Assembly (NCBI GenBank): GCA_964385465.1
Contig: CAYLPJ010000001.1
Span: forward strand, 186,001-250,000
Origin: CAYLPJ01 sp964385465
GTDB lineage: Bacteria > Planctomycetota > Phycisphaerae > SM23-33
Length of the DNA stretch: 64,000 nt
Reading direction: 5' to 3'
Under the pieces are notes generated by a model, which saw only the letters and a list, made by a program, of their open reading frames with translations, ran no database searches and was not told the origin of the DNA. The position numbers and the translations under genes are program-made. This document shows, piece after piece, positions 9,601 to 24,600 of this stretch; position 1 is the stretch's first letter; each line of letters starts with the position of its first letter.

Positions 9601-12600
9601 CGGATCGCGTCGGGATCGGCCAGCAGCTCGCCCTCGGCCTCGGCGACGTCCACCAGCCACTCCACGCGGGATTCCATCGGCTCGCCGGCGGCGGCGGACG
9701 TGGCGGACACCTCCACGGGCGTGCCCCCGACGATGCCCTGCGGGTCGAAGGTCAGGTGCACCACGGCGGACTCGCCGGGGGCCAGCGACGCCGGCAGGGC
9801 CGAATCGTCCACCAGCACGTTCACGCTTTCGCCGGAGGGCAGCACGACCCTGAGCGGGATGGCGTCGACGGCGAGGCCTTCCTGCACCATCGTGCCGACG
9901 TTGGTGAGCGTCACGGTTGCCAGGGCCGTGGTCCAGGCGGTCATCTCGATGGTCGCCACGGCCGGGCTCAGCAGGAGCCCTTCGATCGTGAAGTCCGCAT
10001 CGGCGGAGCGCTCGAGCCCGCCGACCGCCGTCACGGCGGAGGCCGTGTACGCCCCGCCCTCGCCCGCCAGCGGGGCGAAAGTGGCCTGGAAGGAGCCGTC
10101 GGCTTCGGTGACGGCCGACAGCTTCCGGGCCGATCCGCCGTGATGAATCAGCACGTCGACGTCCGCGTTGGCGACAGGCCCGCCGCCGATGAAGTCCACG
10201 GTCCCGGAGACGACGACCGGCTCGGCGAGGGCGTAGGTCGCCGCGTCGGTGACCACGGAAACGACGTAATCCCGGGCGACGCCGAAGTCGGTGGACAGTT
10301 GCTGGGACTGGTCGGGCGCGACGAGATGCGCATCGGCTCGGTAGCTGCCCGGGCCGAGCAGGCTCGCGTCGAAGCTCAGCAGGAACCGTTCGGCCAGGTC
10401 GTCCCAGACGAACGCGCCGCTGTGGACCTGGTTGTCGTCGGCGTCGTAGATCGCGCCCGACGCGGCCAGGCCGTCGGCGGCGCCAAGCACCGCCCCGCTG
10501 GCGGAATCCGTCGCCGCCAGGGCCAGCACCACCGTCTCGCCGTTGAGGTAGAGTGCCTCGGCGGAGGTCAGCTCGGCGGCGTAGCCGGGGTCCACGTCGA
10601 AATCCTGGTGGTGGATGTTGTTCGTCTCGTCGGACTCGGCGATCTCGTGGTTGGCGTCGGCGACGACCGTCAGCGTGCAGCCGGTCGGGTCGTCGCACTC
10701 GACCTTCCAGTCCAGCATCCAGTACTCGTACCCGCCGGCCAGGACGGTCGAGGCCACGCGCCGCACGGCCGTCAGGTTGCCGTCCACCAGCAGCCGGAGG
10801 TTGAACCCGCTGGCGTAGCCGGTGCCCTTGTTGGCGATGCGGGCGACGACCTGGACGGTCTCGCCGTAGCGAACGTCGCCGAGGATGCCCAGCGAGGTGG
10901 GCGCCAGGTCCGGGACGAGCTCGGTGACCTCGGCGTCGGGGATGACCCAGGCGTTGTTGTCCTCGTTGGTCTCCGGCACGGAGGCGAGGCTGTCGGCGAC
11001 CAGTTCGAACGTGTGCGTACTGGCGGCCATGTGCCACTGGATGCGGACGTTGGCGTCGGCGCCGGCGGCGAGGGTGTCGACGATCTGTGTGCCGACGATC
11101 TCGCCATCGACCTTGACCGACACCGGGATCTCCCGGGGGATGTCGACGTTCGAGCCGTTGTGGATCGTCGCGTAGGCGATCATCGGGTCGCCGGCCTGGA
11201 AGGACAGGTCCGTCGGCCAGAGCTGGAACTTGGTGACCTCCAGGTCCGGGTAGATGAGCGTGAACTCATCCAGCGTGAACTCGCCGCCGTTGTTGGACTC
11301 GTCCGACTCGAGCACGTGGCTCAGCGGGGCGTCCACCGTCACCCGCACCGTGTGCTGCCCGGCCGAGGGGATCCATTCCATGCTCGCCGGCACGAGGTCG
11401 CTGCCGGCGCCGTGCCCGACGCCGGGAACCGTGGTGTAGCCGAGGTACGCGCCGTCCACGTAGAAGTTCACGCGGAACGCCCCGGCGTCGGCCGTGCCGA
11501 TGTTGCGGATGTTCGCCGTCAGGTCGATGGGCACGCCCCAGGGCGTCGGCTCGGTCGGGGAGACGGAGGGCACCACGTCTTCGACCACCAGGTCCGGGAA
11601 GTGGACCTGGTGGGGGTACAGGGCTCGCGAGCGGCCGTTGTTGTCCTCGTTGGCCTCGTCGACGCGGTCGTCCATGTCGTCGGCGACGACGCGGAGGAAG
11701 TGGTTGCCCGCCGTGGTATGCCAGTCGAACGCTACGTCCGTCGTCTCGCCGGGCGCCAGCGGGGCGGCGATCTCGGCGAGATCGTGGAAGACGTTGTCCA
11801 CGTAGAAGCCGAGGAGGAACGGCTCCTCCGTGGCCGAGACGCCGTTGTTGCGGATCGTGGCGGTGACGCGGACGTCCGTGTCCTCCTCGGGCTGCTCGGG
11901 CTCGACGAGGAGGTCGTCGATCACCAGGTCCGGGCGGACCTCGTTGATGGTGACCTGCATCTTGTCCTCGGCCATGAAGCCGTGGTCGTCCTTGACGACG
12001 ACCCACACGTGGTAGCTGGCCGAGTGGTCGTAGACGTGCGTGGGCGTCTCGCCGCTGGCCCACGTGCCATCGTCCAAGTCCCAGAAGTAGCTTCGGATCC
12101 AGCCGTCGGGGTCCTCGCTCCGCGTGCCGTCGAAGACGGTCGGCTCGCCGACCACGGAGAAGAAGTCCGCCCCGGCGTCGGCGTAGGGCTCGGCATTGAC
12201 GCCGACGACCATCGTCAGTTCGCCGTCGGGCGAGTCGCCGCTGAGCTCGGCCCGAAGGACGTGCTCGCCGGGCATCTCCGGCGTCCAGTCCACCAGGAGC
12301 ACCTCGTGCCGCCACGGGCTCAGCGACGGAACCTGCTGCCGGCCCAGATACGTCTCCACGCCGTCCGGGTCGGTCACGTAGAAGTCCACGTAACCCGCCT
12401 CGGGCAGCACGCCGTCGTTGGTGACGGTGACCTGGATGGCGGCGCGGCGCTTCTCCGTGACGGGGATGTCCAGGTAGAACATCGGATCGACGAAGCCGTA
12501 GGACCCGATGGCCGAGCCCTCCTCCGGCGGCTCGGTCCAGTAGACGTCGTCATCGAGCTTGAGCCCACCGAGATCGCCCTCGTACCAGAGCGTGTCGAAC

Positions 12601-15600
12601 TCGTTGGGCCCGGCGACGATCTGCTCCAGCGACAAAGCGGTGCGGAAGTCCAGCGTGTACGTCCCGGCCGTGGGCTGGCGGATGCCCTCGTCGTCGATGT
12701 ATCCCAGCTCGTCGATGAAGTAGATGTTCCCGTGCGCCCGCCAGAAGTTGTTGCCGCTGAGGATCCAGTCCTCTTCCCCGCCGGTGCCGTGGCGCCACAC
12801 CGACCGGTAGTTGGCCTCGGGCATCGGGTCGGGCAGGACGACGCAGACGTAGCCGGCCATCTCCGGTACGGTCAGCTCCATCGTCCGGTCGCCGGGGGTA
12901 GGCGTCCTGGTGACGGTGACGTTGTCGGGAATGGTGACCGGCAGGCGCAGGCCGGTGTGGAGGTTCAGGAGGTAGTCGGGGAACCCGTCCTCGTCGCGGT
13001 CGATGAGGCTGAAGGAGTTGTTGGGGTCCTGGGCCTCGGCGAAGAGGTAGTCCTGCTCGATGATCTCGGTGTCCACGCTGACGATCAGCGGGTTGATGTC
13101 CACGCCCTTGTAGGCCAGGTGCTTGAGCTCGGCGGTGAAGCCAATGAACGCCCCGTCCAGCGTGGACTGCATCACCCAGTAGCCGGTGGACGTGCTGTGG
13201 GGCTGGACGTCCCCGAGGACTAGGCGCACCACGTCCCCGCCGGCGGTCTGCCCGCCGAACGACGAGCCCAGGATGCTGAAGTCGATCAGCACGCCGGCCT
13301 CGTTGTCCACGATCTCCGGCTGGCCGGAGTCGATCTTGAGGTTGCGGGCGACGCCGTCGCCGACGTTCTCCGCCAGGACGCCGAGCTTGAACGGCACGTC
13401 GCCGAGCACCGTGCGGGGCACGTAATAGTGCAGGTGCAGCTTCGGCTGCGGGTGGACGGTGATCTCGACGTCGTGCGTGACCGTCTCCTGGAGCCGCCCG
13501 TTGACGTAGTAGCTCATCACCGCCCGGACGTGGTACTGCTTGCCCTCCAGCTCCGTCCCGCCGAGGCCCTCGCCGGGGATGAGGATCCACCGGGCGAACA
13601 TGCTCCCGTACGCGCCCAGGTCGGCCGAGCCGTCCACCGCGCCGATCCCCTCCAGCTCCGGAGGAACCTCGTAGAAACGGTCGGTGACGTCGTTGCCTTC
13701 CGGATCCGCCACGCGGACGCTGATCGCCAGGCCGCTCATCGGCTTGCCGAAGCCGCTGGTCAACTCCAGCCGGCAGTCGAAGGCCTCGCGCTCCAGGCTG
13801 GCCTGCTGGCTCAGCTCGATGGTGACCATCTCCTCGACGGTCTCATCGAGGTTCGGCAGCTTGCTGCCGCCCCCGCCGTCGAAGCGGGGCAGGTCGCTGA
13901 GTTGCAGGCCGCCGGCGCCCCCGCTGCCGGCGTCGACGTCGGGAAGCTGCACGGCCATCTCGATGGGCCCGCCGCCGCCGATCGAGGGCATGGTGACCGT
14001 AGCGCGGTGCGAGGAGGGGTTGACCAGGGGGACCTTGCCCGTCACCGGCTCTTCCGCGGCGGTCACCTGCCCGGTGGCCGGGTCCAGCACGCGGTAGGAG
14101 CCGGTGATGTGGAAGTACGTCGCGCGGCCATCGAGGTGGCTGTAGTCGCCCGGCGGGAGGTAGAAGCCGCACAGCGCCGAGCTCTGCGCCGGTATGCTGC
14201 CGATCATCCCTCCGCTGGAGAGCTCCACGCCCTCGACACCGACCACCGTCACGCGGACGTCCTGCACCTCCAGCAGACTGGGATTCGCGATGACGAGCTG
14301 ATCCTGGAAGCCGTCCTGCACGTCGTGCGGCACGGCGACCCACGGCGGAAGGAACGCCAGCTCCGGCTTGGGCACCGAAATCTGGAAGTCCATCGTCAGC
14401 TTGATCTCGTAGGTGTCCTCGATCGTGATCGGCGTGACCGTCCACTTGTACTTCAGCGGGACGGTCTCCATCACGATCTCGACCACGCCGGCGTTGCTCT
14501 GCGGCATCACCGTCACCACGTCCCGCATCGACGCGTGCCCCGGCGCCGTCAGGACGTAGTCGTACTCGCCGATCGCCACGTCCGTCAGCGAGGCCATGCC
14601 CGTCGCGTCGGTGACGATCTGGTAGTTGTCGTGGAACGTGGACGTCTCGCCGTCGCCGTAGTAGACCGTGGTCACGTCCCGGCTGACGAGCTGGATGCTC
14701 GCGTTGGTGACCTCCTCGCCGACGTCGTTGGTGACGCGGAAGCTCACCGAGCCCCGCGTGGCCGTGCTGACCTCGACGGTCAGGACCGACTGGGCCCAGC
14801 GCGTCCCGTCGGTGACGCGGATCGTGTCCACGTAGACGCCCGGGGCGACCGACTCCGGCGGCGTGATCACCGCCTCGATCAGCGTGCTCTCGCCGTTGGG
14901 CAGCGGGCCCTCGTCGGCGAGGGCGACCGCCACCCACGGCAGCGACTCCGGACCGAAGACCGTCAGCGACTCCGCCGGGCCCATGCCCGTGTTCGCCAGC
15001 GTCAGCGTGCGGCTGAGGATCCCGCCGGGGTTGACGCCCACGTCGATCTCCGCCGGAGACAGCTCCAGCCGTGCCGGCGGCGGGCCCGGCTGCCACGTGA
15101 ACAGGTCCATGTAGATCGTCGCCCCCGCGGCCGGGCCGTCGGCCGTGCTGACGCTGATCCGGAACGACGCGGTGTCCGGCGCGTCGTCCGGCACCGTCAC
15201 GGTCAGCGTCAGCGGGATCTTGGCCCCCCCGCCGAGCACGGTCGACGGCGTGTGGGCCAACTCGGCCGTGATGTTGTCCTCGGCCTGGTGGTCGTGGAAT
15301 TCGATGGTCAGGCCGGTCAGCGCCCGGCCGGATTCGTTCACCAACCCGAACGTGTGAGAGAAGGTCCGGCCCTTGAGCGCCTGGACGTTCAGCGACCCGG
15401 GCGACAGGCTGATGCCGATGACGTCGAATTCCGCGTGCCCGCTGCTGGCGACGGGGTCGCCGATCAGGAAGGCATCGACGTTGAAGTGCCCCACGTCGCC
15501 GTAGGCCAGGGGGATCTCGAACTCGATCTCACCCAGGCCGTTGGTGGTCGTGTAGTACTGGCGGGTGCTGCTCTTGAACAGGTCCGAGCCGGTGACGAGG

Positions 15601-18600
15601 CCCGCGACGACCTGCTCGCCCTCGCTGAGCACCAGCATGACCTCCTCGCCGCCCTTGGCCACGCCGCTGGCGGAGACCACGCTGCCGGTGACCTCCACGG
15701 TCTCCCCGCGGCGGTACCATTCCTTGTCCACCGCCAGGTCGAAGTTCACCTGCTCGATGACGATCATCTGCTTGGCCGTGCCGGCGGTCTTGACCCCGTC
15801 GCCGGCGGTGACCTGGATCGTGTAATTGCCCGTGCCGAACGTGATCAGGTCGATCGACATCTCCCACTGGAGATTGTCCCAGTTGAAGGTCATGGGCTGA
15901 TCGTCGACCACCACCGTCGTGCCGTCGTGGATCACCTCGCCGGTCTGCGGGTTGACGTGATACCCGCCGGCCTTTACGACTCGCCCGGTGACGGTCAGCC
16001 CGTCGTCGGGGGTGAGGTCGCGCCACGGCTCGCTGCCCCAGACGACCGTCGCGGTGACCTCGGCGATCTGGTTGGACAGCATCATCGGCGTGCCCAGCGT
16101 GTCGTCGGCGGCTGCCGGCAGCTTCAGATCCAGCTCGAAGTTGTCGTCGACCGCGAACGCGCCCTCGCCGACCAGGAAGTCGTTGTTGTCCTCGTCCTCC
16201 TCGTGGATCGAGTCCTTGACGTCGACCGACGCCGTGATCACGTGGTTCACCAGCGGCGTGGCGAGGGCCCGCCAGGCCACGGCGAACTCCAGCGTCGTGT
16301 TTCCCGTGATCGCCGGCAGCTCCTGCCGCGCGATCTCCTGCCCGTCCAGGTAGAGGGCGAACAGCGTCGTGTCCAACGTGGTCACCACCGAGAGGTTCGA
16401 CACGCGGACCACGAACGCGACGTCCTGGCCGTAGTGAACGTTCGCCGGCAGCCAGGTCACCTCCGAAACCACCAGGTCCGGGTACAGGATGGTTACCTCG
16501 TCGATGTCCTCGGCGATCTCGTTGTTGGCCTCGTCGGCCTCGGGGACGACGTTGGCCTCGTCCACGACCACCGTGGCCGTGTGCTCCCCGGGCGTGGCGC
16601 GGGCCTGGACGGCCAGGTTCTGCGACGCCCCGGCGCCGAGGTACGTCAGCTCCCGGCTGCCGACGAATTCCCCGTCCAGATAGTAGCTCACGATGAACTT
16701 CCGCTCGACCGCCACCGAGCCGAGGTTCTGGATCGTCGCGTTCAGGTCGAAGGACGTGCCGTCCGACAGCACGGTCTCGCCCGGGGCGACCGCCAGCGAG
16801 GAGACCGTCAGGTCCGGCCGCAGGAGCGTGATCGTGGGCAGTGCGAGCGTCGCGTCGTTGTTGTCCTCCCCTCCGGCGGGGTCTTCGAGCACGACGCTGA
16901 CGGGCCCGTCGGCCTCGACGCGGAGCGTGTGGTCGCCGGCCCGCGGGGCGAAGGAGAACGTCAGGTCCGCCGTCTCGTCGACGACCAGTTCGTTGACGTG
17001 CTTCTTGGCGACCTGCTCGTCGTCGACGTAGAGGCTCACCCAGAAGTCGAACGCGTCGGCCGTGCCGCGATTGGCGACCGTCGCCGAGGCCGAGATCGGC
17101 CGCTCGCCGCTGAGGGTGGTCTCCGGCAGGTCGCAGGTGAAGTCCTCGACGACGAGGTCGGGGAAGTAGATCTGCTGGAGCGTCAGGGCGGTGTCGGCGG
17201 CGTTGTTGGCCTCGTCGGTCTCGATGATGTTGTTCTGGATATCGTCGGCGACGGCGCGCAGCGTGTGCAGGCCCTTGGTCGCCGTCCAGTGGAAGGACAC
17301 GTCCGTCCGCTCCCCGACCGCCAGCGTGCCGTGGGACAACTGGTAGCCGCGGTACTGCCCGTCGATGTAGAAGCCGACGAAGAAGCCCACCCGCGTCGGC
17401 CCGTTGCCGACATTGGCGATCGTCGCGGTGATGGTGACGTCGTCCCGTTCCTCGGGCTCGACCGGGGACCACGTGACCTCCTCGATCACCAGGTCCGCCC
17501 GCGTGTCCGCCACGGTGACCTCGCACGTCGCCGAACTGGACGCGCCGCGGTTGTCGGTCACCGTCAGCGTCGCCGTGTATGTGCCCGGCTCCTGGTAGGC
17601 GTGGCTGACCGTGCGGTGGCCGCTTGTGGCCCCGTCGCCGAAGCTCCAGGAGTAGGCGGTGACGAGCCCGTCGGCGTCGGCCGAGGCCGAGGCGTCGAAC
17701 TCGATCGGCACGTCCCAGTCGCCGGCGTAGTCCCCGCCGGTGTCCGCCGACGGCGGGACGTTCACGATGAACTCCCGCGCGAGCTCGTTGCTCGCCGCGT
17801 CGGTCTCCGTCGCGTGCGTCGGCGAGACCACCGCCGTCACCGTCTGCGACCCCGCCGCGGCGGGCGTCCAGCGGATCGTCGCCTCGCCGGTCTCCCCGGC
17901 CGCGATGTCAAGGGCCCCCGACGTGCCCAGCAGCGTCCCGCCGGTGTCACCGGCGTAGAAGCTCACGGTCACCGTCGCGTCCGCCGGGCCGGCGTTGCCG
18001 ATCGTGGCCGTCAGGTCCGCCCCGCGGTCCAGCACGGGCACCGCCGGGGCCGTGGCGATCGACACGACGCTGAGGTCCACCTCGGCGGTCGGCAGGCCGC
18101 TGCCCTCCGGCGACAGCGGGGACTCGTTGCCCGCCTCGTCCACGGCGGTGACGGCGTAGTGATAGGTCTGCCCGTCGATGAGGCCCTCATCCTCGAGGGC
18201 CAGGTCCGTCGTCTCGCCCAGCAGGACGTGGCCCGCGCCCGGCGTCTCGGTCCGGTAGACGCGGTAGCCGGCCAGGGCGACGTCGGTGACGGCCGACCAC
18301 TCGACGGTCAGCCGCCCGCCGCTACGGGGGTCGATGACGGTGGGCATCGCCGGCGCGGCGGGAGGCGCGCGGTCCACGATCACCGTGCGTGCGAGGAAGT
18401 GCTCGTTGGCGCCGTAGTCCACGGCCGTGGCGCGGAGTTCCCAACCGCCTTCATTGACGGCGTCGGTGTCCCACACCGCCGAGCCGATCCACCGCGAGCC
18501 GTTGCGGACCGCGGCGACCTCGTCGACAAGCGTCCAGTTGCCCGTCCCGGCCGGGGCGGCCTCGAAGACGAACGACTGCACGCGGACGTTGTCCGTCGCC

Positions 18601-21600
18601 GACGCCGACAGCTCCACCTGCCCGCGATGGTACGTGTCGTCGGCGGGCGTGAAGACGGTGACCGTCGGGGGCGTGGTGTCCGGCAGCGGCTCGGCGTCCA
18701 CTCCCGGCGACGCAGGCGAGGCGTTCCCCAGGTTGTCCACCGAACGGACCGTGTACGTATAGAGCACGCCGCTGTGGACGCTCGTGTCGATGTAGACCGT
18801 GGACGTCGTCGAGACGACCATCTCGGCCGGGGCGCCGTAGGCGGAGCGGTACAACTCGTAACGGTTCAGGTCGCTGTCGCCGACGGGGTCCCACGCGACG
18901 ACGAGCCGGACCTCACCCGGCGTGGCCCGGAGCCCTTCCGGCACGGCCGGGGGCTCGCGGTCCACCAGGTAGGTTCGCTCCATCGCCGTGCTGTTGCCCT
19001 CGCCGTCGGCGGCGGTGACGCGGACGCGGTACTCGCCGCTGGGGATCCCGGAGACGTCCCAGGCGACCTCGTCGGACGCCCCCGACGCGATCGTCTGCCA
19101 CGTCACCCCGTCGTCGGCGGTGTACTCGAAGCCGTAGGCCGTCACGCCGACGTTGTCCGTGGCGGTGACAGCCAGCTCCAGCGTCGTCGCGACGCGCGTC
19201 CCGGCCGCGGGGGTCAGCGAGACGATCTGCGGGGCGGTCACGTCGTCGGTCGGCGTGGCGGACGCCTCGGCCGACGCCGCCGACTCGTTGCCCACCTGGT
19301 CCAGCAGGACCAGCACGTAGTAGTACGGCTGCCCGACGGCCACGTTGCGGTCGGTGAACCGCGTCTGGGTCATCAAGCCGTTGATCGGCTGGTACGGCCC
19401 GCCGGCGACCTCGGAGCGGTAGAGGCGGTAGTAGGCGAAGTCCGTCTCCGGCGCCTCGGGCCAGGCGAGCACGACGGCGAACTCGGCGTCCTCGGCCGTC
19501 AGCGGCTGCGACGCCGGCGGCGTGTTGTCCACCAGGTAGGTCTGCGTCCGCGTGCCGACGTTGCCGGCGGCGTCCGTCGCCGAGACCCGGACCGCGACCT
19601 CGCCGTCGGGCAGGGCGGTGGTGTCCCACTCGGCCGAGGCGGTCGGCCCGGAGGCGATGAGCTCCCACGGCGCCGTGTTCAGCGAGTACTCGAAGGTGTA
19701 GCCGGTCACGCCGACCACGTCGGTCGCCGCGGCGGTCAGCGTGGCCAGCCCGCGGACCTTCGCCCCGTTGCCGGGCGCCAACGAGCTGATCGCCGGCGCG
19801 GTCGTGTCCGGGATCGTCGGCAGCGGCGCCGAGAGGGCGTTGTCCGTCTCGTCGGTCTCGGCCACGCGGCCGCGGGAGTCGGCGTAGGCGGAAGCGGTGT
19901 GGTCTCCCGGCACGGCCGACCAGGTGCCCGAGACCTCCGCCGTCGCCCCCGAGGCCAGGCCGGGGACGGCCGCTTCGCTGACCGTCACGCCGCCGACGCT
20001 GAGGACCACGTGGAACGGCCGGACCGTCCGGCCGCCATTGTTGGCGACCGTGGCGGTGAACAGCACGTCGTCGGTGTCGGTGATCGCGCCCGGGGCCCAG
20101 GTCAGGTCCGAGATGTAGAGGTTCGCCGGGGCGACCGGCGGCAGGACGATGGACTCGACGTTGTTGCCCTCGTCGGACTCCGGCACGGCGGAGTACTCGT
20201 CGGCTACGGCGCTGACCGTGTGCGGGCCCGGCGTGGCCGTCCAGGTCGCCTGGATGTCGGCGGACGCCCCGCCGGCCAGCCCGCCGGTGATGGTGGTCCG
20301 CCCGATGGCCACGCCGTCCATCACGATCCGGACGCTGAAGTCCCGGTCGGTGGCGTCGTCGGTGTTGGTGACCGTGGCGGTGAAGGTGATCGTCTCGCCG
20401 TCGACGATGTCGGCCGGGACCCACTCTATGTTCGTGACCTCCAGGTCCGGCGCCATCACCGGCGGCGTGGTCTCGGTGCGGTCGTTGTTCGCCTCGTCGG
20501 CCTCTTCGATGGCGGCGTTCGGGTCGGCCACCACGCGGACGTCATGGGCGCCCGGCGTGGCCGTCCAGGTGTGCTCCGCCGTGCCGGTTGTCCCGCCGGC
20601 CAGGCCGGCGGCGATCGCCGCCGTGCCGATCGCCACGCCGTCGACCTCGAAGAGCACCGCGATGTCCCGCACCGTGTCCTCGCCGGCGTTGGCGACGGTG
20701 GCGGTGAAGGTGACGGTCTGTCCCTCGTGCATCTCGGTCGGGTCCCAGGCGATGTCCGCGACCTCCAGGTCGGCGGCGAGGACCTCCGGCAGCGTGGCGC
20801 TCAGCGTGTTGCCCGCGACGGGCTCCTCGACGACCTCGGCCAGCGGATCGACCGTCGCCGTGGCCGGGAACTCGCCCGGGCGGGCCTGCCAGACCGCGTC
20901 GGCCGTCGTGGTCGCGCCGGCGGCCAGGCCGCCGGGAATCTCCACGCGGGCCAGCAGGCTGCCGTCCACCGCGATGTCCACGTGGAACGCCCGCACCGTG
21001 GTCGCGCCGACGTTCTCGATCGTCGCAGTCAGCAAGACCGCCTCGCCGTCGGCGGGTTCGGCCGGCAGCCAGGCGAGGTCCGTCAGGGCCAGGTCCGCGG
21101 CCGGGACGCTCACGACGGAGGAGGTCGCCTCGTTGTTGGCCTCGTCCGGCTCGATGACGTCCCCGGTCTCGTCCACGACGGCGCGGACGGTGTGATCTCC
21201 GGGCAGGGCCGTCCAGATCATCTCCACGTCGGCCGTCTCGCCGTCGCCCAGGCCGGGCAGGTCCACGCGGCTGTGGAACGCGCCGTCCACCTCGAACCGC
21301 ACCACGAACGCCCCGGCCGGGATGTCCCCGACGTTGGCGACGCTCGCGGTGAAGACCGCCTGCTCGCCGTCGGCGGGGGGCGTCGCCGGAGGCGTGACGG
21401 CCTGGACGGTCAGGTCCGCCGCCAGCACGTGCGGCAGGGCCTCGGTGAGGCTGTTGTTCGTCTCGTCGGCCTCGGCGAGCTGGGCCTGGTCGTCGGCGGC
21501 GACGGTCAGATCGGCCGCGTTGGGCATCGCCGCCCAGGCATGCTCGACGGTCGCGGTCGCCCCGGCGCCGAGCCCGGTGATCGTCCGCCGCCCGAGGAAC

Positions 21601-24600
21601 TGCCCGTCCACCGCGAAGGCCACCGTGAAGGCCCGCAGCGTCTCGCCGCCGACGTTCTCGACCGTCGCGGTGAAGGTGACCGGCTCGCCGGCGACCGGCT
21701 CGGCCGTGTCCAGGACGACGTCGGTGACGCGGACGTCCGGGGCCGCGACGGCCGGCAGGTTGCCGGTCAGCTCGTTGTTGGCCTCGTCGCTCTCGGGCAC
21801 GTCGCCGGGCTCGTCCGCGACGACGCGGACCGCGTGCTGGCCCGGGCGGGCGGTCCAGGTCTGCTGAACCGTCACGGACTCCCCGGCGTCGAGGGCGCCC
21901 TCGTACGTCGGCCGGCCGACGACCTGCCCGCCGACCTCGAAGAGCACCTCGAACGCCCGATCGGTATCGTCGCCGGCGTTCAGGATCGTGGCGGTGAAGG
22001 TGACGGTCTCCCCGTCGCGGACGGCGGCGGGGTCCCACGCGACGTCGGTGACGGTCAGGTCCGGTGCGAGTACCTCCGGCAGGGCCAGGGAAGCGGCGTT
22101 GTTGCCTTCGTCGGCCTCGTCAACCGCGGCAGCGGGGTCGGCCGTCACCTCGACGGTGTGCAGCCCCGGCGTGGCGGTCCAGGTGGCCTGGACGGCCCGC
22201 GACCCGCCGGCGTCTATCCCGCCCGACAGCGTCTCCAGGGCCAGCGGCTCGCCGTCGATGTGGAACGCGACCGCCACGTCGCGCCCCGTGGCCGCGCCGA
22301 GGTTGCCGATGTGGGCCGTCAGCGTCACCAGGTCGGAGTCCTGGATCGTCGCCGGCAGGAAGTCGATGCCCTCGACCGTAAGGTCCGAGGCGGGCACGGC
22401 CGGCAGGGCGGCGTCGCGGGCGTTGTCGGCCTCGTCGAGCTCGAAGACCGCGTCGCCATCGTCGGCCGTCGCCGTCAGCGTGTGCGTGCCGACCGCCGGC
22501 GTCCAGGCCAGGTCCACCCACGCCGACTGCCCGGCCGGCAAGGGCGATCCCAGCGTGGCCACGCCGATCGAGGTTCCGTTGATCCGGAACCGCACGCCGA
22601 CGCCCGCGGGCGCGGCGGCCGTGCCGGCGTTGGTGAGCCTGGCCGAGAGCGTCGCGGCGACGCCGTCGGTGAAGGCCTCGCCCGGCCAGGCGAGCTCGTC
22701 GATCACGAGATTGGGCCCAAGCAGGTCGATGGGTGCGGCGGTGATGTTGTTGGCCTCGTCGGTCTCCGGCTGGGTGGCACCTTCGTCGGTGACCAGCAGC
22801 AGGAAGTGCGGCCCGCCGGCGGTGTCGGGGATGAAGGCCGGCTCGGTGACCGTGTAGCTGCCGCCGGCGGCCAGCGGCGAGGCGTCGGGCGCGTCGGCCT
22901 CGGCCAGCAGGATATCGCCGGCGTCGAGCTGCTCGTCCTGGGAGAGGTAGACGCGGTCGGTCCACAGCCGCAGCGCCTCGGCGGGGCCGTGATTGGTGAC
23001 CGTCCAGGTCAGGTCCACGAGTTGCCCGAATGCCGCGTCGGCGGGCACGTCGGTCGCCGCGATGGTCAGGTCCGGCTGCGAGCCGCCGGTGGCGGTGGTG
23101 CTCGCCAGCACGCGATCCCGCCCCTCGGGGGCGTTCTGGCTGAACGCCTCGATGCCGATGTCGAAGCTCTCGGCGGCCGGAACGTTCAGGTCCGGCGTGA
23201 CCTCCACGCGGAGGCTGATTTCCTCGCCGGCGCCCAGCGGGCCGACGGTCCAGCCGGCGGGCATGATGACCGGGCCGAAGGGCGTCCAGACGGCCCCGCC
23301 GGGGAAGGTGACCTGCTCGGTCACGTCGTTGCCGCCGACGGCGGCGTCGTAGTACCGCACGGCCCAGCCGGGGATGCCTTCGTCGCCGACGACCTGGAAC
23401 GCCTCGGCGTTGTCGCGGTCGTTCTGGATCTTCACCACGTAGGACGTGGTCGTCCCGGAGGCGACGCTCGCGGCGGCGGTCTGGCCCGCCCCGGTGTCGT
23501 TGTACAGGTCGTCGCCGACGAACCCGGCGTCGGCATCGTGGCGGATCAGGGCGTCCGGCTGGGTGGTCAGGACGAAGATCGGCACGGCGAGGAGGTTGTT
23601 GGCCTTGTTCAGCTCGGTCTGGCTGCCCTCGGCGTCGGCGAGGAACAGCAGGTACCGCGTGCCCGTGCCGACCTCGTACCCGACGGTCACATTGGCGCTG
23701 CCGGTATAGCCTGCCCCGCCGGCCAGCGGCGTGTGCGACGCGGCGTCGTACGCGGCGGCCATCGCGTCGTCGGCGCTGAGCGTGGGGTTGTCGGAGATGA
23801 AGACGGCGTCGAACCAGTCGGCCTCGGCGTCGAGGTCGCCTTCGTTGGTGACGTTCCAGGCGACCGATACGGTCTGCCCGAGCACGACTACGGGCGGGAC
23901 GCTGTTGGGCGAGACGGCCAGGTCTGTAGGCGCGTCGCTGGCCAGGAACCGCACCGTGCCGTCCCCGCCGTTGGCGTTGCCGTCGTACCCCGTGCCGCCG
24001 GCAACGCTGACGTTCTCTTCGGGGAAGTCCAGCAGGTCCCAGGTGTGGACGGCAACGCGCCCGCCGCCGCCCCCGCCGCCGTTGGTGTCCGACGAGCCGC
24101 CATCGGCCTCGATGGTCCCGCTCCCGGTCAGCGTTCCGGCATCGATCCGCACGCCGCCGCCGCTGCCGGCCCCGCAGTACCACCCGCCGCTGACGTAGGA
24201 GGCGTTCTGCCCGTCGGCGCGAATGAGCCCGTCGAGCGCGAACGTGCCGGCGACGATCCGCACGAGCCCGCCGCCGTCGCCGCCGCCGCCGGCGCCCGGA
24301 TAGCCCGCCCCGCCGGAGCCCGGCTCGTTGGGGTTCAGCGGGTCGCCATATGCGGCGTTCGGCGCGCCGCCGGCCTGACCGCCCAGCCCGCCGTAGCTGC
24401 CGCCGGACCACCGTGCCGAGCCCCCCGTCTGCGTCAGCGGGTGCGTCCAGCCGGGATCGCCCTGGCGGTAGCCGCGGTAGCTCACGTCGATCCGCGCTCC
24501 GGCGGGCAGCTCGAAGACACCGGGCACGGTCATATCCAGGCTGTAGACGGTCGCGGTGGTCGTCTCGCGGTGCGTCAGTGTCACGTCGCCGCTGACCAGC

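Noticed and set aside
3846..13223. 3125-residue plus-strand open frame
   Set aside because: It lies wholly opposite the giant gene, has Val/Gly/Arg/Asp-rich composition with no domain signal, and arises because GC-rich codons rarely give stop codons on the opposite strand.
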